A stretch of DNA of 64,000 nucleotides, taken from assembly GCA_001464895.1 (NCBI GenBank), contig LNEE01000051.1, positions 62,001 to 126,000 on the forward strand. The letters are read 5' to 3'. Numbering within the stretch: the first letter of the stretch is position 1; each line of letters starts with the position of its first letter. A program made the translations under genes and the position numbers. Of the stretch, positions 10,172-18,666 are shown in pieces. Origin of the DNA: Betaproteobacteria bacterium Ga0077532. Lineage in GTDB: Bacteria > Pseudomonadota > Gammaproteobacteria > Burkholderiales > Ga0077523. Below the pieces are notes generated by a model. It searched no databases, was not told the origin of the DNA, and saw only the letters and a list, made by a program, of their open reading frames with translations.

Positions 10172-10377
10172 TCGGGTCGTGGGCATAGACGGGGGTCTCC
10201 GACGATTCCGATCCGATCGGAAATTGCGTGCAGCCGCCGTCTTGAGTTGGTGAGGTGATGTCGCGCCGGAGGGCTCAAGTTTCCGCCGATGGCGCAGATA
10301 AGGTTCTGAACAACCGGTTCTCCATCGCGGGCGTCCAGCTTTCCTTCCGAGATCCGGTGCGGGTGAGCATCCGCACG
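10172..10377 (+). other. Non-coding leader upstream of the riboswitch
   Basis: No convincing gene. It contains a 17-nt near-perfect inverted repeat TTCCGATCCGATCGGAA at 10206-10222 that could end the phhB transcript or act as an operator; there is no T run after it. The track ORF 10255-10599 runs straight through the riboswitch and is rejected. The promoter of the DUF1631 transcript should lie in this stretch, but I cannot identify it with confidence. Confidence 0.4.
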
Positions 10378-10475
10378 CAGCTGAAAAAGGCAAACCCGTC
10401 GAAAGACGGGGACGCAAAGCTTCCGGTCTACCGTGCCGAATCGATGGCACCAGGACAGCGGGGCCACCAGGTGTC
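10378..10475 (+). promoter_or_regulatory. Cyclic-di-GMP-I riboswitch (GEMM motif)
   Basis: The conserved GEMM core is present in order: GGCAAACC, a 6-bp stem (CCCGTC/GACGGG) capped by a GAAA tetraloop, then GGGACGCAAAGC, CCGG-TCTA, a second hairpin (GTGCC/GGCAC around a GAATCGAT loop), then CAGGACAGCGGGGCCACC, equivalent to the AGGUAGCGGGGUUACC end of the Vc2 aptamer. The tetraloop and its receptor-side sequences are both there. It lies about 120 nt before the ATG of the DUF1631 gene on the same strand. Family knowledge: this aptamer binds c-di-GMP and controls downstream expression. The expression platform is not clear; there is no obvious terminator, so translational control is possible. 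Limits are approximate. Confidence 0.88.
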
Positions 10476-10595
10476 GGGACGGGTCGGATGGCGTTTCATC
10501 CATCGGATCTCCGGTCGATTTCACCCCGCGTATCCCGGAACATCGGCAGAGCCCTTCAGGGTGCCGGATGGGCCGCGGAGAAGCGAGACAACGAA

Positions 10596-13500
10596 ATGAG
10601 TGCGCAGACCTCGAACGTGATCAGTTTTCCTCCGGTGCGAGAAGGGACCGGCGATGGCCCGGTGCCGGCGAAGTCTCTCCTGGAGGAGTGTCGCGGCCTC
10701 GTGGCCGAGCGCCTGGGGACGGCGCTGGGCGCCGGCTTCGACAAGGTCATCGACGAGCTCTACGAACTCGCCGAGCACGCGCTCGAACGCGACAAGCGCG
10801 ACTTCTACCTCAAGGCCAAGGAAGCGTGGCCGCACCAGCGAGCCCCCGTCGAAGCCACGTTCCGGGAGCAGCTCGCCGGCCGGTTCTCCCCGCCCATCCA
10901 GCAGGACAAGGACGAACAGCCCCAGTTCGCGCTGGTGAAATCGGCGTGGACCGAACTGGCCCTGGTCGCGGACGGTGATCTCGAAGAGGACATGCGATTC
11001 GCCGAGCTTGCCTCGAAGATCCGCAATGGCGCGGACGAGGAACTCGTGGCGCTCGACCAGCGCATGGCCATCCTGCTCGAGCGACCGGAACTGGAAGCCG
11101 CGGACAATCCGCTCGCGCCGAGCGGCATTGCCGAGGCCTTCCGGGAAGCGCTGAAGCAGGTCGAGTTCGACATCGAGATCAAGCGAATCGCGATCCGCCA
11201 TTTCGACGAGCATGTGCGTCCGGAAGCGCTCGCCGTCATCCGCGAGATCAACGAGCGCCTGAAGAAGAACGGCATCCTGCCCGTCATCCGCTACGGTTCC
11301 AGCAAGAAGCCCCAGACCGGTACAGGCCCCGTGGAAGGCCCCCGCGACGACGGGCCGCAGGTCATAGGCAGCGTGACACTCCCGGTCATGTCCGGTGGCT
11401 CCGCTTCGGCCGGCGGCGTTTCCGTTGGCGGGTTGGGCGTGCAGCTTCCTGCAGGCGCGTCGATGGCGGGCCCCGCGGCCACGATGACACTGCAGCCGGG
11501 TATCGGCTTTCCCGCTGGCGTTGGCATGGGTACCGCAGTCGCAGGCGCCCCCGGCGCGGGTCTCGTTGGTGCGGTTCCGGGCAGCGCAGTGGCTGGGAGC
11601 GCCGCCAGCGTCCCTGGCCAGGGCGGGTTCTCCGCGGACACCGGCGGCGCAGGTGATCCTTTCGCAATGCTTCAGCAACTCCTCCTCGCGAACATGGCGG
11701 CGGGTCGCGGCGTTCCGATGCCTGGAGGCACCGGCGGCGCTGGCATGCCGGTAGCGGGCGGTGGTGTTGCGCCGCAGGGCGCGTTTCCCGGCGCACCTGG
11801 CAGCGGTATGCCCGGAGGTGCCGGCATCGGGATGGCTGGTTTCCCCGGCCAACAGGGCACTGGGGCCGGACTCGCAGAGGGGCCCGGTGGCCCCTACGGT
11901 CCCGGCGGCGGCGGGACACCTGGGGCTGGTGCAACGTTTCCCGGCGCGGGACAGCCGGGCGCCGGCGCCACCGGGTACGCCGGGCAAGGTCCGGGCGGTG
12001 GCATCGGGAACGGGGGACTCCCCGGTACGGGTGCTGCGGGCGGTGATTTTCCAGGCTTCGGGGGCACGCCCGGCCCTGGCGGAATGCAAGGGAGTGGCAG
12101 CCCTGGCGGCGCCCCGGGATTCGGTGGCGGAAGCCTGGCCGGCACCAATGGTGCGGGCTTCGGTGCCGGCGGTGGTAATGGTGGAGGTGGCGCGCCCGGT
12201 ATCGCTGGCGCGGGAACTGGAATGCCAGGCGCCGACGGATATGGCACGCCTGGCGCCAATGGATATGGCGGTCCCGGCGTCGGAGGCGCAGGACCAGGCG
12301 GCTCTCAGGGCTCGCCGACCAGCGGTTTCGGAGGTGGTGTTGGGGGAGGCCCCGGAGGCACCGGGGGCGCCGCCAGCGGCGCCCAGGCTGGTGGAACCGT
12401 TTCCGATGGCCAGTTCGGTTCCGACGTCAACGCGACGCAATCGTTGGGTGGCAGCAGGCTGATCGGTTCGCTCACGCGTCTGCAGCAGGGTGATATCGGC
12501 GAGCTTCCGGACGTCTCCCAGGACGTGGGCGACTGGCTCGCGCATCCGCGCCGACGCCTTGAGGATCGCCTGACGGATGCAGATGCACCGAATGTCCTGC
12601 GCGCCCTCAAATCCACTTCGCTCGGCCGCAAGATGGGCCAGATGGACACCGTCACGCTCGACATCGTGTCCATGCTCTTCGACCAGATCTTCGGTGATCC
12701 CCGCATTCCGGCGGCGATGAAGGCGCTGATAGGGCGCCTTCAGATCCCGATGTTGAAGGTGGCAGTGCTCGACAAGACGTTCTTCTCGCGCAAGTCGCAC
12801 CCTGCCCGCCACATGCTCGACACCTTGGGTGAGCTGTCGCTGGGGCTTGGCGACGGTTTCGACACCAGTTCGGCGCTGCACGCCCGGATCGAGACCACGC
12901 TCACCACCCTCGTCGACGAGTTCGAGGAGGACATGGGCGTCTTCGAGCGCATCACCGCCGAGTTCGAGGCGCTGATCCACGAACTCGAGAACGTCGCAGA
13001 CGAGTCGGCGAAGCGGGAGGCAGGACGCATTCATGACCGCGAACGCCTGGAGGTTGCTCGCCTCTTCGCCCAGAACGAACTGCGCAAGCGCCTCGAAGGG
13101 GATCCACTGCCACGGGCTGTGCTGCGATTCCTCTCCACCGAATGGATGAAACTGATGATCCTGGCGTACGCCAAGGGTGGTCGTGAAGGCCGTTCATGGA
13201 CCGGCCTCGTGGAGACGATGGACATCCTCGTCTGGAGCTTGTCGCCGAAGCACACCATCGACGACCGCAAGCGGCTCGTGTCCCTGCTGCCCGGTCTGTT
13301 GAAGCGCCTCGGGAAAGGCATGGATGTGATCGGCACCGACAAGGCCGTGCGCGAACGATTCAATGCCGTGCTGATGCGCTGCCACGCCCGGACCATCACC
13401 GGTGGTACGGCCACGTCGAAGGATCCGCGTGCCGCTGCCCGCGCGGCCGCGCGCGCGGCGGCGTTGAGCGTTCCCGGATCGCCAGCAACCGTACCGACCG

Positions 13501-14636
13501 CCGCGACAGCGGCAACGTCGACCCCATCGGTCGCAACCACACTCGCACCGACAGGCTCCACCGTCCCCGGACGCCCGGAAGCACCGGTGGACGATCCGCT
13601 GGCCGTCGCCTCTCCCACGCTCGCGCCAGTGCCTGCATCGACGGCCGAGGCTGTCGCCCGGATCACGTCGACCACCGTGACCAGTTCGTCGACGTCGACG
13701 CGGTCGGACTCGAAGGTATCGGACACTATTCCCGGTCTGCCGGCCACCACCGAGAAGCACCCCGCGGCGACGCCACCCGCGTCGTCGGTCGACACCACCA
13801 TCGTGCTGTCGGCGAGCAGTGCGCGGACGCCGAGCGCAGCTAGCGGCGCTGGCGCACGGACGCCGCCGGCCCCTTTGCCGGCCGCCGGCGCCTCGAAACC
13901 CGTACTCGATATGCCGCCGACCGTCTCGGCGTCCACGCGCAACGCAACGCCCGTCGCCAAGCCGCCGACACCATCGATCGAGGAAGCACCGATCGACATC
14001 TCGGCACCCCTGGATTTTTCCGTCGGTGGAAGCGACATGGACGTCGAGGAGGTTTCCTTCGACAGTGCCGCTGCCTTTGCGACGACCGCAGCACCGGCAC
14101 CTCCACCGCTGACGACGCCGCAGCGCGCTCCGACCGACGACATGCCAACGCTGTCGGGCAACACGGCGTCTGCCCTCGAGGCCCCGTCCTTCCAGGACGA
14201 GATGACCCTGGAGTCGCCGCCGACCAACTTCCCGACGGTGAAGGTCCGCAACCCGTTCGGGGACGGCGAGATCGAGGTGGAGGAAGTGAATTTCGGCAAC
14301 CTCCCTGGGTTCGCACCGGCCGCCTCACAGGCCAAGGCGCCGCCACCGGACGCCGCCGCGCAGCTCGCCGCTGAACTGAAGGAAGGCGACTGGTTCGAAC
14401 TGCGCCAGGAGGGCAAGGAGGCCACCCAGGCCAGGCTGTCGCTGGTCAGCCCGTACCGCAGCACCTTCGTCTTCAGCAACCGCAAGGGTCAGAAAGTCGC
14501 CGAGTACTCGCTGTACCAGGTCACGAGCTACCTGCGGGCCGGACGTCTCGCCCGGTTGCAGGAGACGCCGCTCTTCGACCGCGCGTTCGGCAACATCGTG
14601 AGTCTGCTCCGCGGTGGTCCCGACGCACCCGCCTGA
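10596..14636 (+). CDS. DUF1631 family protein with long Gly-rich insertion
   Basis: A 1346-residue cytoplasmic protein recognised as DUF1631 by its N-terminal helical region (about residues 20-250), central helical part (about 620-940, from LIGSLTRLQQGDI) and C-terminal GDWFELRQEGKEATQARLS beta-rich segment; function unknown. Two disordered linkers are remarkable: residues about 250-615 are almost pure Gly/Ala/Pro with collagen-like periodicity, interrupted by a short helix-like DPFAMLQQLLLANMA, and about 945-1180 are Ser/Thr/Ala/Pro-rich. Family members are usually far shorter in these parts, to my knowledge. The ATG at 10596 (MSAQTSNVISFPP) replaces the track start at 10488. A c-di-GMP riboswitch precedes it, so its amount should follow c-di-GMP. 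The C-terminal segment resembles a PilZ-like barrel, which is only a guess. Confidence 0.85.
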   Translation: MSAQTSNVISFPPVREGTGDGPVPAKSLLEECRGLVAERLGTALGAGFDKVIDELYELAEHALERDKRDFYLKAKEAWPHQRAPVEATFREQLAGRFSPPIQQDKDEQPQFALVKSAWTELALVADGDLEEDMRFAELASKIRNGADEELVALDQRMAILLERPELEAADNPLAPSGIAEAFREALKQVEFDIEIKRIAIRHFDEHVRPEALAVIREINERLKKNGILPVIRYGSSKKPQTGTGPVEGPRDDGPQVIGSVTLPVMSGGSASAGGVSVGGLGVQLPAGASMAGPAATMTLQPGIGFPAGVGMGTAVAGAPGAGLVGAVPGSAVAGSAASVPGQGGFSADTGGAGDPFAMLQQLLLANMAAGRGVPMPGGTGGAGMPVAGGGVAPQGAFPGAPGSGMPGGAGIGMAGFPGQQGTGAGLAEGPGGPYGPGGGGTPGAGATFPGAGQPGAGATGYAGQGPGGGIGNGGLPGTGAAGGDFPGFGGTPGPGGMQGSGSPGGAPGFGGGSLAGTNGAGFGAGGGNGGGGAPGIAGAGTGMPGADGYGTPGANGYGGPGVGGAGPGGSQGSPTSGFGGGVGGGPGGTGGAASGAQAGGTVSDGQFGSDVNATQSLGGSRLIGSLTRLQQGDIGELPDVSQDVGDWLAHPRRRLEDRLTDADAPNVLRALKSTSLGRKMGQMDTVTLDIVSMLFDQIFGDPRIPAAMKALIGRLQIPMLKVAVLDKTFFSRKSHPARHMLDTLGELSLGLGDGFDTSSALHARIETTLTTLVDEFEEDMGVFERITAEFEALIHELENVADESAKREAGRIHDRERLEVARLFAQNELRKRLEGDPLPRAVLRFLSTEWMKLMILAYAKGGREGRSWTGLVETMDILVWSLSPKHTIDDRKRLVSLLPGLLKRLGKGMDVIGTDKAVRERFNAVLMRCHARTITGGTATSKDPRAAARAAARAAALSVPGSPATVPTAATAATSTPSVATTLAPTGSTVPGRPEAPVDDPLAVASPTLAPVPASTAEAVARITSTTVTSSSTSTRSDSKVSDTIPGLPATTEKHPAATPPASSVDTTIVLSASSARTPSAASGAGARTPPAPLPAAGASKPVLDMPPTVSASTRNATPVAKPPTPSIEEAPIDISAPLDFSVGGSDMDVEEVSFDSAAAFATTAAPAPPPLTTPQRAPTDDMPTLSGNTASALEAPSFQDEMTLESPPTNFPTVKVRNPFGDGEIEVEEVNFGNLPGFAPAASQAKAPPPDAAAQLAAELKEGDWFELRQEGKEATQARLSLVSPYRSTFVFSNRKGQKVAEYSLYQVTSYLRAGRLARLQETPLFDRAFGNIVSLLRGGPDAPA

Positions 14637-14715
14637 GGCTGCCAGCGCAGTGCAGCGCTTGCGCGGCGCCTGACATCTGTGGCTTCATCGCGGACTCGCC
14701 AACGCCGAGCCACCG

Positions 14716-15795
14716 ATGATGCAGCACTTGACCGACGACCTCCGCATTCGCGCCATCACTGAAGTGGCGCCGCCCGCGCACCTGCTGCGGGAGTTCCCGT
14801 GCACGGAATCCGTGGCCCGCGTGGTGACTGATTCCCGGCAGGCAATCCACCGGATCATCCATGGCATGGACGACCGGCTCGTGGTGGTGATCGGCCCTTG
14901 CTCCATCCACGACCCGGTGGCAGCGCGCGACTACGCGAACCGCCTCATCGAATACCGGAACATGCTCTGCGCGGATCTCGAGATCGTGATGCGCGTCTAC
15001 TTCGAGAAGCCCCGCACGACTGTTGGCTGGAAGGGGCTCATCAACGATCCCGCCCTCGACGGCAGCTTCCAGATCAACCGCGGGCTGCGCGTCGCCCGTG
15101 AACTCCTCGCAGACATCGCAGGGCTCGGCCTGCCGACCGGTTGCGAGTTTCTCGACATGATCACGCCGCAGTACATCGCGGACCTCGTGTCGTGGGGCGC
15201 CATCGGAGCCCGGACCACCGAGAGCCAGGTGCATCGCGAACTGGCGTCGGGCATGTCCTGCCCCGTCGGCTTCAAGAACGGCACCGATGGCAACATCCGA
15301 ATCGCCGTGGATGCCATCAAGGCAGCGCAGCAGCCCCACCACTTCCTGTCGGTGACGAAGGCCGGGCACTCGGCGATCGTCTCCACCAGCGGCAACGAGG
15401 ACTGCCACGTGATCCTGCGCGGCGGCAAGGCTCCGAACTTCGACAGCGCAAGCGTGGAAGCCGCCTGCCGAGATCTCGCGCAGGCCGGCCTGGCGCAGCA
15501 CATCATGATCGACGCGAGCCACGCCAACAGCCGCAAGGACCCCGCGAACCAGCCGGCGGTCTGTGCCGAGGTCGGCGCGCAGGTAGCCGCCGGCGACAGC
15601 CGCATCTTCGGATTGATGGTCGAGAGCCACATCGTGGCTGGGCGGCAGGACCTCGTGCCGGGCAAGGAGCTCACTTACGGGCAGAGCATCACCGACGGCT
15701 GCATCGGTTGGGACGACAGCGTTGCCGTGCTCGAAGGACTCGCCGCCGCGGTTCGCGAACGTCGGCGCTTGCTCGCCGCGACGGAACCCAGCTGA
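14716..15795 (+). CDS. aroG: 3-deoxy-7-phosphoheptulonate synthase (class I)
   Basis: Condenses phosphoenolpyruvate and erythrose 4-phosphate, the first committed step of the shikimate pathway. 359 residues, typical of AroG/F/H. Motifs seen: VIGPCSIHDP, MRVYFEKPRTTVGWKG, GARTTESQ, GFKNGTDG, IDASHANS and KELTYGQSITDGCIGWDD. Two adjacent ATGs open the ORF (14716 and 14719); the first is used. Its stop codon overlaps the likely rsgA start by 4 nt. No aromatic-amino-acid leader or attenuator was seen in the 79-bp gap before it; enzyme-level feedback inhibition is typical of the family. Confidence 0.95.
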   Translation: MMQHLTDDLRIRAITEVAPPAHLLREFPCTESVARVVTDSRQAIHRIIHGMDDRLVVVIGPCSIHDPVAARDYANRLIEYRNMLCADLEIVMRVYFEKPRTTVGWKGLINDPALDGSFQINRGLRVARELLADIAGLGLPTGCEFLDMITPQYIADLVSWGAIGARTTESQVHRELASGMSCPVGFKNGTDGNIRIAVDAIKAAQQPHHFLSVTKAGHSAIVSTSGNEDCHVILRGGKAPNFDSASVEAACRDLAQAGLAQHIMIDASHANSRKDPANQPAVCAEVGAQVAAGDSRIFGLMVESHIVAGRQDLVPGKELTYGQSITDGCIGWDDSVAVLEGLAAAVRERRRLLAATEPS

Positions 15796-16700
15796 AGCGC
15801 CGCCCCGCAACCGTCGACGGACACGGGTCGACACCCCTGGTCGACGGCACCGTCATCGCGGCCTTCGGCCGAAGCTATCTGGTGCGTCTCGACACCGGTG
15901 AAACGATCACCTGCTTCCCGCGCGGCAAGCGCAGCGAGATCGCGTGCGGCGACCGCCTGCGCGTCGCGTCCATCGCGCCGGACCAGGGCGTCGTGGAGGC
16001 GATCACGCCGCGGTCGTCCCTCCTCTACCGCTCCGACGCCTTCCGGCAGAAACTCATCGCGGCGAACGTGACCCAGGTGGTCCTCGTCGTCGCCGCCTTC
16101 CCGAGCTTCTACGAGGATCTCCTGCATCGCTGCATCGCGGCCGCGGAGCACACGGGCATTCGCGTGATCATCGTGCTGAACAAGTGCGATCTCGATTCAG
16201 CAAAAGCCGCGCGCGCACTGCTCGCGCCGCTCGAGGCGGTCGGATACGACGTGCTGCCACTCATCGCTCGCGAGTCGGTCGCACCGCTCCGGGAACGCCT
16301 CACTGGTCATCTCTCGGTGCTCGTGGGTCAATCGGGCATGGGCAAGTCCACCATCGTGAACTCCCTCGTGCCGGAGGCGGCCGCGGCCACTGCGGAGGTC
16401 TCGGAAGTCCTCGACTCGGGCAAGCACACGACGACGCACGCGCGGCTCTATCGACTGGACGATGCGAGCGCGATCATCGATTCCCCCGGTCTGCAGGAGT
16501 TCGGTCTGCACCATCTGCAGCTGACGGACCTCGATCAGGCGTTCGTGGAGTTCCGGTCGCACATCGGCCAGTGCCGCTTCTCGAACTGCCGGCATCTCGG
16601 TGAACCCGGCTGTGCGATCGCGGCCGCCCAAGCCGCAGGTGCCATCGATGCGAAGCGGCTGGATGTGTATCGCCGCATCGCCAAGGCAATGTCGGGCTGA
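15792..16700 (+). CDS. rsgA: Ribosome small-subunit biogenesis GTPase RsgA
   Basis: Circularly permuted GTPase that assists late 30S maturation. Order of motifs is G4 (VLNKCD), then G1 (GQSGMGKST), then G3 (DSPGLQEFG), preceded by an OB fold (from VDGTVIAAFGRSYLV) and followed by a zinc knuckle CRFSNCRHLGEPGC. The track ORF starts inside aroG; no ATG, GTG or TTG is in frame between the aroG stop and the OB fold. A CTG at 15792 overlaps the aroG stop as CTGA, with GGAA a suitable distance upstream, and gives a normal 302-residue protein, so a CTG start with translational coupling is proposed. Another CTG at 15837 is possible. Confidence 0.88.
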   Translation: MKRRPATVDGHGSTPLVDGTVIAAFGRSYLVRLDTGETITCFPRGKRSEIACGDRLRVASIAPDQGVVEAITPRSSLLYRSDAFRQKLIAANVTQVVLVVAAFPSFYEDLLHRCIAAAEHTGIRVIIVLNKCDLDSAKAARALLAPLEAVGYDVLPLIARESVAPLRERLTGHLSVLVGQSGMGKSTIVNSLVPEAAAATAEVSEVLDSGKHTTTHARLYRLDDASAIIDSPGLQEFGLHHLQLTDLDQAFVEFRSHIGQCRFSNCRHLGEPGCAIAAAQAAGAIDAKRLDVYRRIAKAMSG

Positions 16701-16744
16701 CGATCGAGGCAACTCGATCGCCCCACCCGGGCGGATCGGACCGC

Positions 16745-17743
16745 CTAAGCCCGGCTCGCCAGCGTGATGAGCGAACTCACCTCGCTCGCAAGCGTCATCA
16801 GCGCGATCACCAGGATCCACAGCACCAGCGCGCGCCAGATGAGACCTACCGCGCTGTCGAGATGCTCGGCGTCGGCTTCGTCGCCGAGTCCGATCTCGGG
16901 CCGGAGAATCACGCGACCCGCGCCGTGGATGGCCTCCCCGAGGCGCACGCCCAGCGCACCGGCGCCGCTCGCGAGCAGGATGCCGATGTTTCGATCGGTC
17001 CATGCTGCCGCCTGCGATCGCCAGCAATACACGGCGTCCTCGAAGTCCCCGACGATCGCGAACGACAACGCAGTGAGGCGCGTCGGCACCCATTCCAGCC
17101 ACTGTGCCGTGTTCCGGGCGAACTCGCCGAAGGCGCGGAAGGCATCGTCGTTGGTTCGGCCCCACCGCTCATCCAGCAGCGTCGCGAGTCGGTACAGCAC
17201 GGCGCCCCCCGGCCCCGACAGCAGCAACCCCAGCCCGCCGGGCAGGAGAGTCCCAAGGACCGCGGGAATGAACACGTACCACGCCACCACACCGAACACG
17301 TGCTGGTGCGCCCTCACGATGCCCTGCTCGATCGTGACTTTCGCGACCTCGGACTCGGTGAAATCGTCGGATGGACCTTCGGACCACAGCGCCACGCGCT
17401 GCCGCGCGTCATCCAGGCGCCGTTCGCGCAAGGCGTCGTGGATCCGCGCGAATCCGTCACTGAACTGATGGGTGCCCATCGTCAGATAGAGGACGCCGAC
17501 GCTCCACGCGAGTCCGAAGACGTATCCCAGGCTGGAGCAGACGTAGAAGCCGATCTCCGCCAGCAGGACCCACGGTCCGACGGCGACCAGCCACGCGAGC
17601 ATGCCGTGGCGTCGGCGACCGCCGTTGAAGTTCCTCGCGACGACATCGCTGTAGCGCAGGAACGCATCGAAGGGAAAGCGGCCTGGCCCCAGTGGCCGGA
17701 AGCGCTCGATCAGCAACGACAAGACGAGAGACAGGAGAGCCAC
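16745..17743 (-). CDS. CobD/CbiB-family (AmpE-like) inner-membrane protein
   Basis: 332-residue integral membrane protein of the CobD/CbiB superfamily. It opens MALLSLVLSLLIERFRPL and has hydrophobic segments near residues 48-75, 80-90, 150-180 and at the C-terminus (about 300-325). True CbiB joins aminopropanol to adenosylcobyric acid, but betaproteobacterial members like this stand alone with no cobalamin genes nearby, so that activity is doubtful; it may act like AmpE. Convergent with rsgA (44 bp between stops), separated from the next operon by a gene-free 175 bp. Confidence 0.75.
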   Translation of the reverse strand: MALLSLVLSLLIERFRPLGPGRFPFDAFLRYSDVVARNFNGGRRRHGMLAWLVAVGPWVLLAEIGFYVCSSLGYVFGLAWSVGVLYLTMGTHQFSDGFARIHDALRERRLDDARQRVALWSEGPSDDFTESEVAKVTIEQGIVRAHQHVFGVVAWYVFIPAVLGTLLPGGLGLLLSGPGGAVLYRLATLLDERWGRTNDDAFRAFGEFARNTAQWLEWVPTRLTALSFAIVGDFEDAVYCWRSQAAAWTDRNIGILLASGAGALGVRLGEAIHGAGRVILRPEIGLGDEADAEHLDSAVGLIWRALVLWILVIALMTLASEVSSLITLASRA

Positions 17744-17918
17744 GAACGATCGCCGACGTCAGGAGCGCGGCCTGTGCTGGAGGTGGCGCCTATTCTAGTG
17801 TCTCGACACGGAACTATCACAACGTCGCGATGCACGGCATCGATTCGGCGCCGCGAGGCGACGTCGCCTCGCGCCCCTGAGTCGACCGGCCCCTCGATGG
17901 GACGCGCGCGATTCGGGG

Positions 17919-18608
17919 TCAATCGACGTAACGCACACCCCCACGCGCTTCCAGGGCTGCCTCGTTCCAGAACTGCAGTTTCTCGCCGCGGTGCACCTTC
18001 GCGAGGGCCTCGGCCTCCTTTACGCGGACGATCCCCAGCCGCGCCGCCACCACCTCGGCCAGTTCGCGCGGCACCGCGACGACGCCGTCGCGGTCGCCCA
18101 CGACGATGTCGCCGGGATTGATTGCGACACCGCCGCACACCACGCCGAGGTTGACCTCCCCGGGTCCGTTGCGATAACCGGCGTTCGGACAGTGGCCGCG
18201 GGCGAACACCGGGATCTCCGCGTCGAGCAGCCCGGGCACGTCCCGCACGAGGCCATCGACGACGATGGCTGCGATGCCGATCCGCCGCGCCCAGAGCGCC
18301 CAGAGGTCGCCGATGGTCGCCGCGAACTCGTCGGCGGCCGCCGCGATGACGATCACGTCACCGGGTTTCGCGAAATCCAGGACGGCCATCGCGGCGAGGT
18401 TGTCCATCGGACTGCAGAGCGCCGTGACAGCGGTCCCGCAGAAGCTCATCGACGGGATCAGCGGCTTCACCGCGTGATGCAGGCTGCCGCGACCGTTGAA
18501 CGCATCGGTCACGAACCCCGTCGGGGCATCGCGGAACGCGTCGACGACAGCCACTGGCGGGCGCGGGAAATCCCGCCGGATGGTGAGTGCTACGGGATCG
18601 CCGATCAT
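17919..18608 (-). CDS. RraA-like family protein (HMG/CHA aldolase type)
   Basis: 229 residues, RraA/MenG-like fold. The pattern VVDGLVRDVPGL and the loop GDRDGVVAVPREL carry the Arg and Asp used by class II pyruvate aldolases of this family (4-hydroxy-4-methyl-2-oxoglutarate aldolase) and oxaloacetate decarboxylases. The track ORF has 127 extra residues copied from the antisense of the upstream gene; the ATG at 18608 has AAGGAG 12 nt before it. It ends a three-gene operon with a CoA-transferase and a Bug receptor, so it likely handles an organic acid imported and activated by them. The substrate is unknown. Confidence 0.82.
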   Translation of the reverse strand: MIGDPVALTIRRDFPRPPVAVVDAFRDAPTGFVTDAFNGRGSLHHAVKPLIPSMSFCGTAVTALCSPMDNLAAMAVLDFAKPGDVIVIAAAADEFAATIGDLWALWARRIGIAAIVVDGLVRDVPGLLDAEIPVFARGHCPNAGYRNGPGEVNLGVVCGGVAINPGDIVVGDRDGVVAVPRELAEVVAARLGIVRVKEAEALAKVHRGEKLQFWNEAALEARGGVRYVD

Positions 18609-18666
18609 GATGGGCCAGGGCTCCTTGCAGGGGGATGGTTCGGGTGGGCGCGATTGCAGCGCTGCA

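Noticed and set aside
10255-10599. 114-codon ORF in front of the DUF1631 gene
   Set aside because: It runs through the c-di-GMP riboswitch core, has no protein-like features and no ribosome site.
10521-13034. 837-codon minus-strand ORF
   Set aside because: Shadow of the DUF1631 gene, mostly the complement of its Gly-rich region; low complexity and no family.
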